8,195 nt of DNA from Caldifarciminota bacterium UBA3079. Its GTDB lineage: Bacteria; Hydrothermota; Tepidihabitantia; Tepidihabitantales; Tepidihabitantaceae. The stretch lies in NCBI GenBank assembly GCA_002366635.1, contig DFBN01000095.1, forward strand, positions 1-8,195. The letters run 5' to 3'. The notes below the pieces were generated by a model, which saw only the letters and a program-made list of their open reading frames with translations, was not told where the DNA came from and searched no databases. Made by a program: the position numbers and the translations under genes. Positions 6,604 through 8,195 of this stretch are shown here, one piece after another (positions within the stretch are counted from its first letter, which is position 1; every line of letters begins with the position of its first letter).

Positions 6604-8142
6604 ATGTTAAAACTACCTGAGCACGAATACCAGACTTTCGCTGCTGTCAGGCGCGGGCCCCTGTCAGTTGAAGCAGTGGCTCAGCAAGTTAAGCTAGACC
6701 AGTCACTAGTCACGGCTGCTGCCCAAGCCTTGTCACAGCGTGGTTGGGTGAAGATTGAGGAAAAACCCCGTGAAGAGTTCATCATTACCGACAAAGGAGA
6801 GAAGTACGCTGGCGACTTCTTCCCGGAACGGAGGACTTTCGCCAAAATAAGAGAAAAAGGCGGCAGAGTTAAGTTCCAGGAATTGCCCAAGCTGTTAGGA
6901 AAGGATGAGGTCCGGTCTGAAGTGAAGTGGTTGACCCGGAAAGGATGGTGTAATCGTGAGGCAGGTTCGTTGGTTGTGACCAAGAAGTATGAAGCTAAGT
7001 TCCCCGAGGATGGCCCAGATGAACAGTTTATCAAAGTGGTGGCTGGACCGAGAGATATGGATACACCGGCGACTAGGGAGTACCTCAAAGCAAGAGGTGT
7101 TGATGTCGACGCTGCCCTAAAGCTGCTAAAGGGTCGGGGTGAACTCTTCAAAAAGAAACGCCGGGTGAGGCGGGTGCTGTCATTGACCGAGAGTGGCGAG
7201 CGCTTATGGGCTGCCGGCCCTGGTTCTGTAGTCCCGGCCCAGGAAGTTACTCAACTTACTTCTGAGCTGATTGTGTCAGGCAAGTGGCGCGATGTCGTCC
7301 TCAAGCGCTATGACCCGGGTCTTGAGACTGCACCGCGGTATCCCGGAAAACCGCATCCTTTGCAGCGGATTATCCAGGAAACAAGGCGTGCGTTTTTCGA
7401 GATGGGTTTTGAAGAAGCGGCATCACCGGTTGTGGAAACTGCCTTCTGGGATTTTGATGCACTATTTCAACCTCAGGACCATCCGGCCCGTGAAATGCAG
7501 GATACCTTTTATATGCGTAAACCGGTTCAGGGCCGGTTGCCGGCAGAAAAGCTGGTTATGCGCGTCGGCCGCACCCATGAAAACGGCGGCGGAACCGGTT
7601 CGACCGGCTGGCGGTATGAATGGAATCGTTCTTTGGCCAAAAGGCTGGTAATGAGAACCCATACTACCGCGACGACAATCCGGGCACTCGCAGCCAATCC
7701 AGAAGCGCCACGCAAAGTCTTTTGCGTCGGCAAGGTGTTCCGCCGGGAGAATATCGACCCGACCCATCTGCCCGAGTTTGTTCAGATTGACGGTGTCATC
7801 ATTGATGAGCAGGCGAGTTTTGCTACCCTGCTCGGCACTCTGCAGGAGTTTTACCGGAAAATGGGGGCAGAAGAGCTCAAGTTCAGGCCTTCTTTCTTTC
7901 CTTATACCGAGCCGAGCGTTGAGGTTTTTGTCCGGATGGAACAGTTGGGCGCCTGGATTGAAATGGGCGGGGCCGGAATATTCAGGCCCGAGGTTACCCT
8001 GCCTCTGGGTTGCAAAGCCACAGTTCTTGCCTGGGGTCTTGGTCTTGAGCGATTGGTGATGTTGCGGTTTGGTGTCCCTGACATGCGCAAATTATACTGG
8101 TGTGATATCGACTGGCTTAAAAAGGCGGCCCTGTGCCGTTAG
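6604..8142 (+). CDS. pheS: Phenylalanyl-tRNA synthetase alpha subunit, archaeal/eukaryotic type
   Basis: PheS is the catalytic subunit of the (alpha-beta)2 enzyme that charges tRNA-Phe. The product has 512 residues, against roughly 330-350 for the usual bacterial form. About 200 N-terminal residues look like successive winged-helix modules, as in the archaeal/eukaryotic alpha subunit. The class II core starts near residue 251 (HPLQRIIQETRRAFFEMGF, motif 1). It continues through GSTGWRYEWNRSLAKRLVMR and THTTATTIRAL, motif 2 (FRRENIDPTHLPEF, from F379) and motif 3 (GLGLERLVML, with the catalytic-site arginine R483). All motifs are intact. The start chosen is ATG 6604, which begins the recognisable protein (MLKLPEHEY). 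The in-frame GTG 6601 directly before it is an alternative, and longer starts give implausible N-terminal sequence. The gene overlaps pheT by 10 bases. An archaeal-type PheRS in a bacterium is known from spirochaetes, so it is a lineage marker and not proof of recent transfer. Confidence 0.96.
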   Translation: MLKLPEHEYQTFAAVRRGPLSVEAVAQQVKLDQSLVTAAAQALSQRGWVKIEEKPREEFIITDKGEKYAGDFFPERRTFAKIREKGGRVKFQELPKLLGKDEVRSEVKWLTRKGWCNREAGSLVVTKKYEAKFPEDGPDEQFIKVVAGPRDMDTPATREYLKARGVDVDAALKLLKGRGELFKKKRRVRRVLSLTESGERLWAAGPGSVVPAQEVTQLTSELIVSGKWRDVVLKRYDPGLETAPRYPGKPHPLQRIIQETRRAFFEMGFEEAASPVVETAFWDFDALFQPQDHPAREMQDTFYMRKPVQGRLPAEKLVMRVGRTHENGGGTGSTGWRYEWNRSLAKRLVMRTHTTATTIRALAANPEAPRKVFCVGKVFRRENIDPTHLPEFVQIDGVIIDEQASFATLLGTLQEFYRKMGAEELKFRPSFFPYTEPSVEVFVRMEQLGAWIEMGGAGIFRPEVTLPLGCKATVLAWGLGLERLVMLRFGVPDMRKLYWCDIDWLKKAALCR

Positions 8143-8195
8143 TCAGCATTCCGGTCCAGAAATTGAGGCGACTCATCGGCCGAGAGATTGACCAT
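8133..8195 (+). CDS. pheT: Phenylalanyl-tRNA synthetase beta subunit, 5' end only
   Basis: A GTG at 8133 opens a frame that runs off the right edge after 21 codons. It begins MPLVSIPVQKL and continues into a Leu/Ile, Gly and acidic pattern. This matches the start of archaeal-type PheT, which typically begins with a short strand (PxVxVxxxxLxxLxG). The gene overlaps the last 10 bases of pheS. A purine-rich AAAGGCGG (8121-8128), inside the end of pheS, is a suitable Shine-Dalgarno site. The beta subunit normally carries the editing and tRNA-binding modules, none of which is visible here. Position right after pheS makes the call likely despite the short stretch. Confidence 0.85.
   Translation, partial: MPLVSIPVQKLRRLIGREIDH

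Noticed and set aside
6681..7151. Minus-strand frame of 156 codons inside pheS
   Set aside because: It mirrors the pheS coding frame, is Ser/Pro-rich and has no start signals. pheS motifs continue on both sides.
1..8195. CRISPR arrays, tRNA or rRNA genes, insertion sequences, phage or defence genes
   Set aside because: No regularly spaced repeats, cloverleaf-like segments with tRNA signature bases, transposase motifs or defence-family domains were seen on either strand.

Overview
The window looks like a piece of a bacterial chromosome from a deep-branching, mostly uncultured lineage. It combines a bacterial LipA, a bacterial lipoprotein signal and sigma70-like promoters with a phenylalanyl-tRNA synthetase of the archaeal/eukaryotic type. 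The surface lipoprotein, with Ig/PKD-like 'DPDGDS' repeats followed by a PQQ-type propeller ending in 'WPMFHHD', recalls candidate phylum WOR-3 and relatives. That placement is a guess from style, not an identification.

Layout. (1) 1-1270, plus strand: the 3' end of a NapH/YccM-like membrane polyferredoxin overlaps the start of lipA (lipoyl synthase) by four bases (GTGA). An open frame continues to 1538 and encodes a possible small membrane protein without a clear start codon. (2) 1549-3750, plus strand: a strong promoter, a good Shine-Dalgarno site and a 707-residue secreted lipoprotein with three Ig-like modules and about eight propeller repeats. (3) 3767-3796: a GC-rich hairpin and T-tract terminate this gene. 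The stop codon of the convergent gene lies in the same T-tract. (4) 3795-6314, minus strand: a large MutL/GlmL-family ASKHA protein carrying an unusual C-terminal extension of about 360 residues. (5) 6315-6603: a divergent intergenic region with a promoter on each side, a degenerate heptanucleotide repeat and small hairpins. (6) 6604-8195, plus strand: pheS and the first 21 codons of pheT, overlapping by 10 bases.

LipA makes protein-bound lipoyl groups and needs electrons and Fe-S clusters, so the translational overlap with a membrane ferredoxin may be functional. PheS and PheT form one enzyme. The lipoprotein and the MutL-like gene are separate transcription units with no evident link to their neighbours.

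Two observations stand out. The MutL-like protein has tandem barrel-sandwich-like segments fused after the ASKHA domain and is almost twice the length of classical MutL. Also, all three promoters found share the hexamer TTGACT. In the two divergent genes (mutL-like and pheS) the -10 element ends exactly 7 bases before the ATG and no Shine-Dalgarno site is visible, which suggests leaderless mRNAs. The lipoprotein gene instead has a normal leader with a Shine-Dalgarno site.
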